The notes: generated by a model from the letters alone, not told the origin. Shown: positions 22,609-35,052, counted from the stretch's first letter. The stretch is 64,000 nucleotides of DNA from Cladocopium goreaui (GCA_947184155.2 CAMXCT020002768.1:372001-436000); one strand, 5' to 3'. Numbers and translations are program-made.

Positions 22609-23829
22609 TGAGGAGCTCCAGGTGAATCATCCTCCTGACAATGAAGGTGTGTGTGTGTGATTGGTTCGGCGCCTACTTTTGATAATAACAGTGACTTTGA
22701 CTCGTAATTGTTTGCGTGTGGCTTTGTGGGCCCTGGTCAACCTTCAATGGGCGACGTCTATTTTTTAAGAGTTTCCATATTTTCTCAAAAACTAGATGTT
22801 GTTGATTGAAGGTTCAATCAAGTTTGGTATGCATTTTAAATCAAGTTAAAAAATTGGATGCTAGTCTATTTAACAATGTCCGGTTTAATCATGAGTGACG
22901 GTGGCATGACCCACTAGTACCCTTTTAAGCCAGGACATTTTTTGGCTGATGTTGGTTCATGTGTTGGCCCCAGTCAAGATTGAATGGGTGACGCTTGCTT
23001 TTAGAAAGTAAACAATTTGACTTTATTGATTTTTTTCTTTTCTGAAAAAGTAGGTGCAGTATGGTGCAGTCGATGGAGATTGTTTGTTTGCAATGTTTGG
23101 TGGGGTATATGACGATATATGACGGTAAATGACGGTATATATCGGTATATGCATGCATAGTTCCACGTGACCACATTTCAGTAGGTATCGTTGCACTCAT
23201 GCGTGTTCACACACGCACACCTTCATTGTCATGCAGGACAGCCGAGCCAATCATGCGAAAGATGAGTCACCCGGAGCCCCACAGGAGGACACCTTTTTCA
23301 ATCCTTTTCACCATCTTTCACATCAGTGATGAAGCTTGACGCACTTGGGTTTACTAGCAATGGGCGGCGCCTACTTTTGATAATAACAGTGGCTTTGACT
23401 CGTAATTGTTTGCGTGTGGGTTTGTGGGCCCTGGTCAAGCTTCAACGGGCGACATCTATTTTTAAGGTTTTCCTTATTTTCTCAAAAAATAGATGTTGTT
23501 GGTTGAAGGTTCAATCAAGTTTTGTATGCAATTTAAATCAAGTTAAAAAAATGGATGCTAGTCTATTTAACAATGTCCGGTTTAATCATGAGTGACAGTG
23601 GCATTACCCATTAGTACCCTTTTGAACCAGGACATTTTTTGGCTGATGTTGGCTCATGTGTTGGCCCCAATCAAGATTGAATGGGTGACGCTTGCTTTTG
23701 GAAAGCAAGTAATCATTAAATTGCATCTAAAACCCTGATTGAACCTTCAGCCAACAACATCTAATTTTTGAGAAAATAAGGAAAACCTTAAAAAAATAGG
23801 CGTCGCCCATTGAAGGTTGACCAGGGCCC

Positions 23830-24005
23830 ACAAACCCACACGCAAACAATTACGAGTCAAAGTCACTGTTTTTATCAAAAGTAGGCGCCACCACACGCAA
23901 ACAATTACGAGTCAAAGTCACTGTTATTATCAAAAGTAGGCGCCACCACACGCAAACAATTTCGAGTCAAAGTCACTGTTATTATCAAAAGTAGGGGCCG
24001 CCCAT
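23830..24005. repeat. ~56-bp tandem repeat, three copies
   Basis: CCACACGCAAACAATTACGA ... TATTATCAAAAGTAGGCGCC repeats three times; an equivalent triplet sits at about 24590-24765. Confidence 0.85.
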
Positions 24006-24589
24006 TGCTAGTAAACCCATGTGTGTCAAGCTTCATCACTGATGTGAAAGATTGTGAAAAGGATTGAACAAGGTGTCCTCCTGAGGAGCTCCAGGTGAAT
24101 CATCTTTGGCATGATTGGTTCGGCCGTCCTGACAATGAAGGTGTGTGTGTGTGAACACGCATGAGTGCAACGATACCTACTGAAATGTGATCGCGTGGAA
24201 CTATGCATGCATATACCGTCATATACACCACAAGACATTGCAAACAAACAATCTCTATTGACTGCACCTACTTTTTTCAGAAAAGAAAAAAATAATAAAG
24301 TCAAATTAGTCTTACTTTCTAAAAGCAAGCGTCACCCATTGAATCTTGACTGGGGCCAACACATGAACCAGCATCAGCCAAAAAATGTCCTGGTTCAAAA
24401 GGATACTAATGGGTAATGCCACTGTCGTTCATGGTTAAGCCCGACATTGTTAAATAGACTAGCATCCAAAATATTCAATTGCATATAAAAACCTGATTGA
24501 ACCTTCAATCAACAACATCTAGTTTTTGAGAAAATATGGATAAGCTTAAAAAATAGATGTCGCCCATTGAAGGTTGACCAGGGCCCACA

Positions 24590-24765
24590 AACCCACACGA
24601 AAACAATTACGAGTCAAAGCCACTGTTATTATCAAAAGCAGGCGCCACCCACGCAAACAATTACGAGTCAAAGTCACTGTTATTATCAAAAGTAGGCGCC
24701 ACCACACGCAAACAATTTCGAGTCAAAGTCACTGTTATTATCAAAAGTAGGGGCCGCCCATTGCT
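24590..24765. repeat. ~56-bp tandem repeat, three copies (second block)
   Basis: Same unit and orientation as at 23830-24005, ending likewise in AGTAGGGGCCGCCCATTGCT. Confidence 0.85.
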
Positions 24766-24879
24766 AGTAAACCCATGTGTGTCAAGCTTCATCACTGATG
24801 TGAAAGATTGTGAAAAGGATTGAAAAAGGTGTCCTGCTGAGGAGCTCCATTGGGGAAAGCTCAAAATGAAGCTCAAACA

Positions 24880-27800
24880 AACACATATAGGACATCAAGA
24901 TGCATCAAGGTATATGTAGTATGTAAAGGCAGCAGCTCAAATCACATTGGAAAAAGCTCAAGACAGAGCTCAAAGTGAGCTCAAATACCGATGTAGTGAT
25001 GAAGAACACCAACAAAGGTACACATATGTTTATGTATGTGTTTTTGTGCATAGGATAGCTCAAATTCTTGTGGGGAAAGCTCAAAATCAAGCTCAACATG
25101 ATCTCAAACAAACACATATAGGACATCAAGATGCATCAAGGTATATGTAGTATGTAAAGGCAGCAGCTCAAATCACACTGGAAAAAGCTCAAGACAGAGC
25201 TCAAAGCGAGCTCAAATACCGATGTAGTGATGAAGAACGCCAACAAAGGCACACATATGTTTAATGTTTTTTTGTTGTGTATGTTTTTGTTCTGCATGGG
25301 ATAGCTCAAATTCCAATGGGGAAAGCTCAAAATCAAGCTCAAAATGGGCTCAAACGAACACGTATAAGACACAAAGGTATTTAGAGTATGTAAAGGTAGC
25401 AGCTCAAATCACATTGGAAAAAGCTCAAGACAGAGCTCAAAATGAGCTCAAATATCGATGTAGTGATGAAGAACTTCAACCAAGCTACACGTATATTTAT
25501 GTCATTTTTTGCATGGGATAGCTCAAATTCCAGTGGGGAAAGCCCAAAAAGAGCTCAAACAAACACATTTAGGACATCAAGATGCATCAAGGTATATGTA
25601 GTATGTAAAGGCAGCAGCTCAAATCACATTGGAAAAAGCTCAAGACAGAGCTCAAAGTGAGCTCAAAATACCGATGTAGTGATGAAGAGCACCAACAAAG
25701 GTACACATATGTTTGTGTATGTTTTTTTTGTGCATGGGATAGCTCAAATTCCAGTGGGGAAAGCTCAAAATCAAGCTCAGAATGGGTTCAAACGAACACG
25801 TACAGGACACCAAGGTATATGTAGTATGTAAAGGCAGCAGCTCAAATCACATTGGAAAAGGCTCAAGAAAGAGCTCAAAGTGAGCTCAAATATGGATGTA
25901 GTGATGAAGAACTTGAACCTAGCTACACGTATGTTTATGTATTTTTTTTGCATGGGATAGCGCAAATTCCAGTGGGGAAAGCTCAAAATGAAGCTCAAAA
26001 TGAGCTCCAACAAACACATATAGGACATCAAGATGCACCAAGGTATATGTAGTATGTAAAGGCAGCAGCTCAAATCACATTGGAAAAAGCTCAAGACAGA
26101 GCTCAAAGTGAGCTCAAATATCGATGTAGTGATGAAGAGCAGCAACAAAGGCACACATATGTTTATGTATGTTTTTGTTCTGCATGGGATAGCTCAAATT
26201 CCAATGGGGAAAGCTCAAAATCAAGCTCAAAATGGGCTCAAACAAACACGTATAAGACACAAAGGTATTTAGAGTATGTAAAGGCAGCAGCTGAAATCAC
26301 ATTGGAAAAGTTCAAGACAGAGCTCAAAATGAGCTCAAATACCGATGTAGTGATGAAGAACTTCAACCAAGCTACGTGTATCTTTATGTCTTTTTTTGGC
26401 ATGGGATAGATCAAATTCTATCGGGGAAAGCTCAAAATGAAGCTCAAAATGAAGCTCAGACAAACACGTATAGGACATCAAGATGCATCAAGGTATATGC
26501 AGTATGTAAAGGCAGCAGCTCAAATCACATTGGAAAAAGCTCAAGACAGAGCTCAAAGTGAGCTCAAATACCGATGTAGTGATGAAGAGCACCAACAAAG
26601 GCACACAAATGTTTATGTATGTTTTTTTCTGCATGGGATAGCCCATTCCAGTGGAACAAGCTCAAAATCAAGCTCAAAATGGGTTCAAATGAACACGTAT
26701 AGGACACCAAGGTATATGTAGTATGTAAAGGCAGCAGCTCAAATCACATTGGAAAAAGCTCAAGACAGAGCTCAAGGTGAGCTCAAATACCGATGTAGTG
26801 AGAAAACCAACAAAGGCACACATATGTTTATGTATGTTTTTTGTGCATGGGATAGCTCAAATTCCAATGGGGAAAGCTCAAAATCAAGCTCAACATGATC
26901 TCAAACAAACACATATAGGACATCAAGATGCATCAAGGTATATGTAGTATGTAAAGGCAGCAGCTCAAATCACATTGGAAAAAGCTCAAGACAGAGCTCA
27001 AAGTGAGCTCAAATACCGATGTAGTGATGAAGAACACCAACAAAGGTACACATATGTTTATGCATGTCTTGTTGTGTATGGGATAGCTCAAATTCTTGTG
27101 GGGAAAGCTCAAAATCAAGCTCAACATGATCTCAAACAAACACATATAGGACATCAAGATGCATCAAGGTATATGTAGTATGTAAAGGCAGCAGCTCAAA
27201 TCACACTGGAAAAAGCTCAAGACAGAGCTCAAAGCGAGCTCAAATACCGATGTAGTGATGAAGAACGCCAACAAAGGCACACATATGTTTAATGTTTTTT
27301 TGTTGTGTATGTTTTTTTTGTGCATGGGATAGCTCAAATTCCACTGGGGGAAAGCTCAAAACCAAGCTCAAAATGGGCTCAAACGAACACGTGTAGGACA
27401 CCAAAGTATATGTAGTATGTAAAGGTAGCAGCTCAAATCACATTGGAAAAAACCCAAGACAGAGCTCAAAATGAGCTCAAATATCGATGTAGTGATGAAG
27501 AACTTCAACCAAGCTACACGTATATTTATGTCATTTTTTGCATGGGATAGCTCAAATTCCAGTGGGGAAAGCCCAAAAAGAGCTCAAACAAACACATTTA
27601 GGACATCAAGATGCATCAAGGTATATGTAGTATGTAAAGGCAGCAGCTCAAATCACATTGGAAAAAGCTCAAGACAGAGCTCAAAGTGAGCTCAAAATAC
27701 CGATGTAGTGATGAAGAGCACCAACAAAGGTACACATATGTTTGTGTATGTTTTTTTTGTGCATGGGATAGCTCAAATTCCAGTGGGGAAAGCTCAAAAT

Positions 27801-28260
27801 CAAGCTCAGAATGGGTTCAAACGAACACGTACAGGACACCAAGGTATATGTAGTATGTAAAGGCAGCAGCTCAAATCACATTGGAAAAGGCTCAAGAAAG
27901 AGCTCAAAGTGAGCTCAAATATGGATGTAGTGATGAAGAACTTGAACCTAGCTACACGTATGTTTATGTATTTTTTTTGCATGGGATAGCGCAAATTCCA
28001 GTGGGGAAAGCTCAAAATGAAGCTCAAAATGAGCTCAAACAAACACATATAGGACATCAAGATGCACCAAGGTATATGTAGTATGTAAAGGCAGCAGCTC
28101 AAATCACATTGGAAAAAGCTCAAGACAGAGCTCAAAGTGAGCTCAAATATCGATGTAGTGATGAAGAGCAGCAACAAAGGCACACATATGTTTATGTATG
28201 TTTTTGTTCTGCATGTGATAGCTCAAATTCCAATGGGGAAAGCTCAAAATCAAGCTCAAA
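24880..28260. repeat. Higher-order repeat, 2029-base spacing
   Basis: About 1.35 kb at 24.88-26.23 kb recurs almost unchanged at 26.91-28.26 kb. Individual landmarks are 2028-2029 bases apart (24947/26975, 25442/27471, 25777/27806, 25852/27881). Confidence 0.9.
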
Positions 28261-29100
28261 ATGGGCTCAAACAAACACGTATAAGACACAAAGGTATTTA
28301 GAGTATGTAAAGGTAGCAGCTCAAATCACATTGGAGAAAGCTCAAGACAGAGCTCAAAATGAGCTCAAATATCGATGTCGTGATGAAGAGCTTCAACCAA
28401 GCTACACGTATGTTTATTTTTTTTGCATGGGATAGCTCAAATTCCAGTGGGGAAAGCTCAAAATCAAGCTCAGAATGGGTTCAAACGAACACGTACAGGA
28501 CACCAAGGTATATGTAGTATGTAAAGGCAGCAGCTCAAATCACATTGGAAAAGGCTCAAGAAAGAGCTCAAAGTGAGCTCAAATATGGATGTAGTGATGA
28601 AGAACTTGAACCTAGCTACACGTATGTTTATGTATTTTTTTTGCATGGGATAGCGCAAATTCCAGTGGGGAAAGCTCAAAATGAAGCTCAAAATGAGCTC
28701 AAACAAACACATATAGGACATCAAGATGCACCAAGGTATATGTAGTATGTAAAGGCAGCAGCTCAAATCACATTGGAAAAAGCTCAAGACAGAGCTCAAA
28801 GTGAGCTCAAATATCGATGTAGTGATGAAGAGCAGCAACAAAGGCACACATATGTTTATGTATGTTTTTGTTCTGCATGGGATAGCTCAAATTTCAATGG
28901 GGAAAGCTCAAAATCAAGCTCAAAATGGGTTCAAACAAACACGTATAAGACACAAAGGTATTTAGAGTATGTAAAGGTAGCAGCTCAAATCACATTGGAA
29001 AAAGCTCAAGACAGAGCTCAAAATGAGCTCAAATATCGATGTCGTGATGAAGAGCTTCAACCAAGCTACACGTATGTTTATTTTTTTTGCATGGGATAGC
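27806..29100. repeat. Higher-order repeat, 664-base spacing (three-unit block)
   Basis: 27806-28435 is repeated at 28470-29099 with near identity, corresponding to a duplicated block of three satellite units. Single-unit duplication with 221-base spacing is seen at about 29660-30080. Confidence 0.9.
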
Positions 29101-32100
29101 TCAAATTCCAGTGGGGGAAGCTCAAAATGAAGCTCAAAATGAAGCTCAGACAAACACGTATAGGATATCAAGATGCATCAAGGTATATGTAGTATGTAAA
29201 GGCAGCAGCTCAAATCACATTGGAAAAAGCTCAAGGCAGAGCTCAAAGTGAGCTCAAATACCGATGTAGTGATGAAGAACACCAACAAAGGTACACATAT
29301 GTTTATGTATGTGTTTTTGTGCATAGGATAGCTCAAATTCTTGTGGGGAAAGCTCAAAATGAGCTCAAACAAACATATATAGGACATCAAGATGCATCAA
29401 TTTATATGTAGTATGTAAAGGCAGCAGCTGAAATCACATTGGAAAAAGTTCAAGACAGAGCTCAAAATGAGCTCAAATACCGATGTAGTGATGAAGAACT
29501 TCAACCAAGCTACGCGTATCTTTATGTCTTTTTTTGGCATGGGATAGATCAAATTCTATCGGGGAAAGCTCAAAATGAAGCTCGAAATGAAGCTCAGACA
29601 AACACGTATAGGACATCAAGATGCATCAAGGTATATGCAGTATGTAAAGGCAGCAGCTCAAATCACATTGGAAAAAGCTCAAGACAGAGCTCAAAGTGAG
29701 CTCAAATACCGATGTAGTGATGAAGAGCACCAACAAAGGCACACAAATGTTTATGTATGTTTTTTTCTGCATGGGATAGCTCATTCCAGTGGAACAAGCT
29801 CAAAATCAAGCTCAAAATGGGTTCAAATGAACACGTATAGGACACCAAGGTATATGTAGTATGTAAAGGCAGCAGCTCAAATCACATTGGAAAAAGCTCA
29901 AGACAGAGCTCAAAGTGAGCTCAAATACCGATGTAGTGATGAAGAGCACCAACAAAGGCACACAAATGTTTATGTATGTTTTTTTCTGCATGGGATAGCT
30001 CATTCCAGTGGAACAAGCTCAAAATCAAGCTCAAAATGGGTTCAAATGAACACGTATAGGACACCAAGGTATATGTAGTATGTAAAGGCAGCAGCTCAAA
30101 TCACATTGGAAAAAGCTCAAGACAGAGCTCAAGGTGAGCTCAAATACCGATGTAGTGAGAAAACCAACAAAGGCACACATATGTTTATGTATGTTTTTTG
30201 TGCATGGGATAGCTCAAATTCCAATGGGGAAAGCTCAAAATCAAGCTCAACATGATCTCAAACAAACACATATAGGACATCAAGATGCATCAAGGTATAT
30301 GTAGTATGTAAAGGCAGCAGCTCAAATCACATTGGAAAAAGCTCAAGACAGAGCTCAAAGTGAGCTCAAATACCGATGTAGTGATGAAGAACACCAACAA
30401 AGGTACACATATGTTTATGTATGTTTTTTTGTGCATGGGGTAGCGCAAATTCCAATGGGGAAAGCTCAAAATCAAGCTCAGAATGGGTTCAAACGAACAC
30501 GTATAGGACACCAAGGTATATGTAGTATGTAAAGGCAGCAGCTCAAATCACATTGGAAAAGGCTCAAGAAAGAGCTCAAGGTGAGCTCAAATATGGATGT
30601 AGTGATGAAGAACTTGAACCTAGCTACACGTATGTTTATGTCATTTTTTTGCATGGGATAGCTCAAATTCCAGTGGGGGAAGCTCAAAATGAAGCTCAAA
30701 ATGAGCTCAAACAAACACATTTAAGACATCAAGATGCATCAAGGTATATGTAGTATGTAAAGGCAGCAGCTCAAATCACATTGGAAAAAGCTCAAGACAG
30801 AGCTCAAAGTGAGCTCAAATATCGATGTAGTGATGAAGAACACCAACAAAGGCACACATATGTTTATGTATGTTTTTGTTCTGCATGGGATAGCTCAAAT
30901 TCCAATGGGGAAAGCTCAAGACCAAGCTCAAAATGAACTCAAACAAACACATATACGTCAAGGTATATGTAGTATGTAAAGGCAGCAGCTCAAATCACAT
31001 TGGAAAAAGCTCAAGACAGAGCTCAAAGTGAGCTCAAATACCGATGCAGTGATGAAGAGCACCAACCAAGGTACACATATGTTGGTGTATGTTTTGTTGT
31101 GCATGGGATAGCTCAAATTCCAGTGGGGAAAGCTCAAAAACAAGTTCAAAATGGGCTCAAACGAACACGTATGGACACCAAGGTATATGTAGTATGTAAA
31201 GGCAGCAGCTCAAATCACATTGGAAAAAGCTCAAGACAGAGCTCAAAATGAGCTCAAATGACGATGTAGTGTTGAAGAGCACCAACAAAGGTACACATAT
31301 GTTTATGTATGTTTTTTTGTGCATGGGGTAGCGCAAATTCCAGTGGGGAAAGCTCAAAATCAAGGTCAAAATGGGCTCAAATGTATAGGACACCAAGGTG
31401 TATATATGTATATATGTATATCATATATATATTTATATTTATATTTATGTGTAAACACAGCGGCTCAAAGTACATTGGGAAAAGTTCAAAACAGAGCTCA
31501 AACATCCATGTAGTAATGAAAAAAATCAACAAAGGTACAAGTAAGTTTATGTATTTTATTGTGTTGCACGGAATAGCTCAAATTCCAGTGTGGGAAGCTC
31601 AAAATCAAGCTCGAAATGGGCTCAAAAGAACATGTATACGACACATAAGATCCATGCACGTAAACGAAGCAGCTCACATTACAGTGGGAAAAACTCACAA
31701 CAGAGTTCAGAATGAACGCAAATGAATGAACGCAAATATCCATGCACTGCTGAATGCCAAGAACAGAGGTTTATGTATTTAAATGTTTGTGGCTTTGCAT
31801 GGGACAGCTCAAATTTCAGTGTGGAAGGCTCAAAATCAAGCGCAAAATGGGCTCAAACGAACATGTATAGGACACCAAGATGTATATATATATATTCGTG
31901 TGTGTGTGTAAACACAGCGGCTCAAAGTACATTGGGAAAAGTTCAAAACAGAGCTCAAAATGAGTTTAAACAGCCATGTAGCAATGAAAAACATCAACAA
32001 AGGTACAAGTAAGTTTATGTATTTTATTGTTTTGCATGGGATAGCTCAAATTCCAGTGTGGAAGGCTCAAAATCAAGCTCGAAATAGGCTCAAACGAAAA

Positions 32101-32175
32101 TGCATAAGACACTATAAGGTCTATGTACGTAAACGAAGCAGCTCAAATTACAGTGGGAGACAAACTCAAAACAGA

Positions 32176-32335
32176 GTTTTAAATGATATTAATTTAAAAT
32201 TATGGTTAATGATAATGCTGATCATTGATGATCCCACTGCTATACATATATTTTTTTGATGAACGAATGGTTTTGTCAAGGTAGGAGGGGGGGTCTGCTT
32301 GAACCCCCCCCCTCCATAAGGACCGATGATATATA
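32176..32335. other. Short unique stretch between satellite and microsatellite
   Basis: No gene; contains a G-run/C-run inverted repeat (GGAGGGGGGGTC ... ACCCCCCCCCTCC) near 32283-32315. Confidence 0.6.
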
Positions 32336-32516
32336 TATATACGTATCCATATATGTATGTATGTATGTATGTAATGTAATGTAATGTAATGTAATGTAAT
32401 GTAATGTAATGTATGTATGTATGTATGTATGCATTAATGTAATGTAATGTAATGTAACGCAACGTAACGTAACGTAGCGTAAAGTAACGTAATGTAAGGT
32501 AAGGTAAGTATGTATG

Positions 32517-32547
<31 letters not shown>

Positions 32548-33165
32548 TGTATGTATTGTATTGTAATTGTAATTGTAATTGTATTGTATTGTATTGTATT
32601 TAATGTAATGTAATGTAATGGAATGTAATGCGATGTAATGGAATGTAATGTAATGCAATGTAATGGAATGTATTGTAATGGAATATAATGGAATGTAATG
32701 TAATGTAATGTAATCTAATGTAATGTATTGTATGTATGTATGTATGTATGTATGTAATGTATGTATGTAATGTATGTATGTAATGTATGTATGTAATGTA
32801 TGTATGTATGTAATGTAATGCGATGTAATGTATGTAATGCGATGTAATGTAATGTAATGTAATGAAATGTAATGTAATGTATGTATGTATGTATGTTTGT
32901 ATGTATGTATGTATGTGTGGTATGTATGTATGGTATGTATGTATGGTATGTACGGTATTGTACGGTAATGTATGGTATGTCGGTATGTACGGTAATGTCG
33001 GGATGTACGGGGTATGTACGGTATGTCACGGTATGTAACGGTTGGTAACGTATGTAACGGTATGTAAACGGTATGTGTAACGGTATTAACGTATGTACGT
33101 TATGTACTGTATGTACGGTATGACGGTAATGTACGGTAGTACGGTATTACGGTATGTACGGTAAT
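32336..33165. repeat. TATG / TAATG microsatellite
   Basis: Blocks of GTATGTAT alternate with GTAATGTAAT, passing into TACGGTATG-type units. His/Tyr/Thr/Ile frames are artefacts. Confidence 0.95.
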
Positions 33166-33169
33166 GTAA

Positions 33170-33445
33170 CGTATGTATGGTATGTATGGTATGTATGGTA
33201 TGTATGGTATGTACGGTATGTACGGTATGTATGGTATGTACGGTATGTACGGTATGTACGGTATGTACGGTATGTACGGTATGTACGGTATGTACGGTAT
33301 GTACGGTATGTACGGTATGTACGGTATGTACGGTATGTATGGTATGTACGGTATGTATGGTATGTATGGTATGTATGGTATGTATGGTATGTATGGTATG
33401 TATGGTATGTATGGTATGTACGGTATGTACGGTATGTACGTATGT
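33170..33445. repeat. TATGGTATG / TACGGTATG 9-base satellite
   Basis: Highly regular GGTATGTAY repeats; open in all three forward frames. Confidence 0.95.
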
Positions 33446-34150
33446 ACGGTTTGTATGGTATGTATGTAATGTAATGTAATTGTAATGGAATGTTTAAGCG
33501 ATGTAATTAATGGAATGTCAGGTAATGTAATGGAATGATTGTAATGGAATGTAATGGAATGTATGAATGTAATGTAATTTTATTGTTAAGTAATGTATGT
33601 ATTGTATTGTATTGTATGTATGTTATGAATGTATGTTAAGTATGTAATGTATGTATGTATGTGAGTATGTATGATGTAGGTGTAATGTAATGTTATGTAA
33701 TGTAATGTAGGTAATGTAATGTAGTATGTATGTCAGGTATGTAAGTATGTATGTATGTTATTGTATGTAATTGTATGTAAGGAGTAATGTATGTAATGGT
33801 ATGTAATGTATTGGTAATTTGTATGTAATGGATGTAATGTATGTAATGTATGTAATGTATGTAATGTATGTAATGTATGTAATGTATGTAATGTATGTAA
33901 TGTATGTAATGTATGTACTGTATGTAATGTATGTAATGTATGTAATGTATGTAATGTATGTAATGTATGTAATGTATGTAATGTATGTAACGTATGTAAT
34001 GTATGTAATGTATGTAATGTATGTAATGTATGTAATGTATGTATGTATGTATGTATGTATGTATGCATGTATGTATGTATGTATGTATGTATGTAATGTA
34101 TGTAGGTAGGTAGGTAGGTATGTATGTATGTATGCATGTATGTATGTATG
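33446..34150. repeat. TAATGTATG 9-base satellite and flanking TATG repeats
   Basis: The regular TAATGTATG block is at about 33830-34050; the rest is irregular TATG/TAATG. Confidence 0.95.
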
Positions 34151-34421
34151 TCCAGCAAGATTTTGGTTTAATCATGTTGAAAGCCAAATAAATCCTGGCG
34201 CTTGTCACTATGTTTCACTGAAGTCGCCATGTTTGTTGCCCATCGTTCATCCCCAAAAAGATAGAAAAGTGCTTCCTGGATGGATGATAAACCTGGGGCT
34301 GTACAGCTGTAGCGGTTGTTTCTTGTCTTGTTTGGCATCCAAAGGCTTGGTTGTTTTGTGTGTCATTTGGGTAAGTTATAGCAACTAAGCTCTTCTAAAA
34401 TGATGACTTGTTAGGGGGGAA
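34151..34421. other. No confident gene
   Basis: An open frame of 86 codons starts in the microsatellite and runs to 34388; its non-repeat part has no recognisable features. Confidence 0.35.
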
Positions 34422-34951
34422 ATCATCCCAATATGACCTGAATGATTCAGGGTGCATGGCTACAGTTTGGCTAGCGGTATAGATGTGTATCGTAAACCAC
34501 AGGCTGATATACACAAGATTACACAAGAATCCAACATGTTTCATGGATGTGCTCGACGATTTCAGGGTCGAAAAGATAGCCATAGAACTTAAAGAACTGT
34601 TGGCCCTTGGTTATAAGTCAGTGTTATAACATTTCATATAGCCCAATTTATGGAATTATGGAATGATAACCCATTGACAACCATTAGTATAACTGATATT
34701 TTGATGTATTTCGGGCTTTAACTGTAGGCTTTTAAAGTTTATCACCGGATGTCAGCGACGGCGAATCTTCAGCAGGAGGATGGTGGAGTTGGGTGAACTT
34801 TGGCTCAAGATCAGACAGCTACAGGTTGGTGGTGACAAATGCAGCTATGTGGTTGTAAACTAAGAGTTTGCTATTGAAAATTGCCATAGAATTTATAATT
34901 TACTAAACTTAATGGTGATTTTCCATTGTTAAGCTGGTTTACCAGAGGGTA
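34422..34951. repeat. Direct repeat, copy 1 (upstream of the RCC1-like gene)
   Basis: About 530 bases starting ATCCCAATATGACCTGAATG match 36641-37276 in the same orientation. The last ~95 bases are a family B element ending GGTTTACCAGAGGGTA. Confidence 0.9.
34797..34809 (+). promoter_or_regulatory. Possible relict spliced-leader 3' end
   Basis: ACTTTGGCTCAAG matches the last 13 bases of the dinoflagellate spliced leader (ATTTTGGCTCAAG) at 12 positions. Such relicts mark genes re-inserted from mRNA. It lies 264 bases before the intronless RCC1-like ATG. The second direct-repeat copy has a weaker version (about 37130-37142) with no gene after it, so chance is quite possible. Confidence 0.25.
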
Positions 34952-34989
34952 CGTGGTTGTCATGTTTTATCCAAACACCGTTCAAACAC

Positions 34990-35052
34990 CACGAAAAAAG
35001 GGGTGATAATCCCAGTTAACTTGAAAAAGGGGGTTGAAGCCACCAACTTGGA
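34990..35052. mobile_element. MITE family A, right-half remnant
   Basis: GATAATCCCAGTTAACTTG...GGGTTGAAGCCACCAAC keeps only the right half of a family A element, ending about 20 bases before the RCC1-like ATG. It may form part of the 5' leader. Confidence 0.6.

Larger units (their letters stand above)
22609..24840. mobile_element. Inner inverted repeat built from one ~650-base element
   Basis: A block starting GCGCCTACTTTTGATAATAA runs forward at about 22670-23330 and again, truncated, at about 23365-23720. It is then present as reverse complement at about 23725-24070 and 24100-24650. GAGGAGCTCCA borders occur at about 22611, 24083 and 24838. The forward copy carries CTTCAATGGGCGAC and ATTTTTTGGCTGATGTTGG landmarks. 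No ORF of its own. Confidence 0.85.
24850..32175 (-). repeat. GAGCT satellite, right arm, inverted (about 32 units)
   Basis: Reverse complement of the left-arm satellite (landmark AGGTATATGTAGTATGTAAA once per ~220-230 bases). It starts abruptly at GAGGAGCTCC|ATTGGGG next to the inner inverted repeat. The distal end (31.4-32.17 kb) is diverged and shares the TACGTAAACGAAGCAGCTCA variant with the left arm. Repeated frames such as EKAQDRAQSELKYRCSDEE, and Phe/Leu-rich ones on the other strand, are by-products. Confidence 0.97.

Noticed and set aside
24947..30753. Recurrent EKAQDRAQSELKYRCSDEE-type frames, and antisense Phe/Leu-rich frames of up to 138 codons
   Set aside because: The satellite unit is about 220-231 bases and not held to a multiple of three; frames end at each unit, and both strands are open. 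No sign of selection for coding.
33170..34110. Regular spaced repeats that might suggest a CRISPR-like array
   Set aside because: Units are 9-base microsatellite words with no unique spacers, in a eukaryotic context.
32166..34208. Long Tyr/Ile/His/Thr and Met/Tyr/Val frames
   Set aside because: Microsatellite translation products, open in several frames at once.
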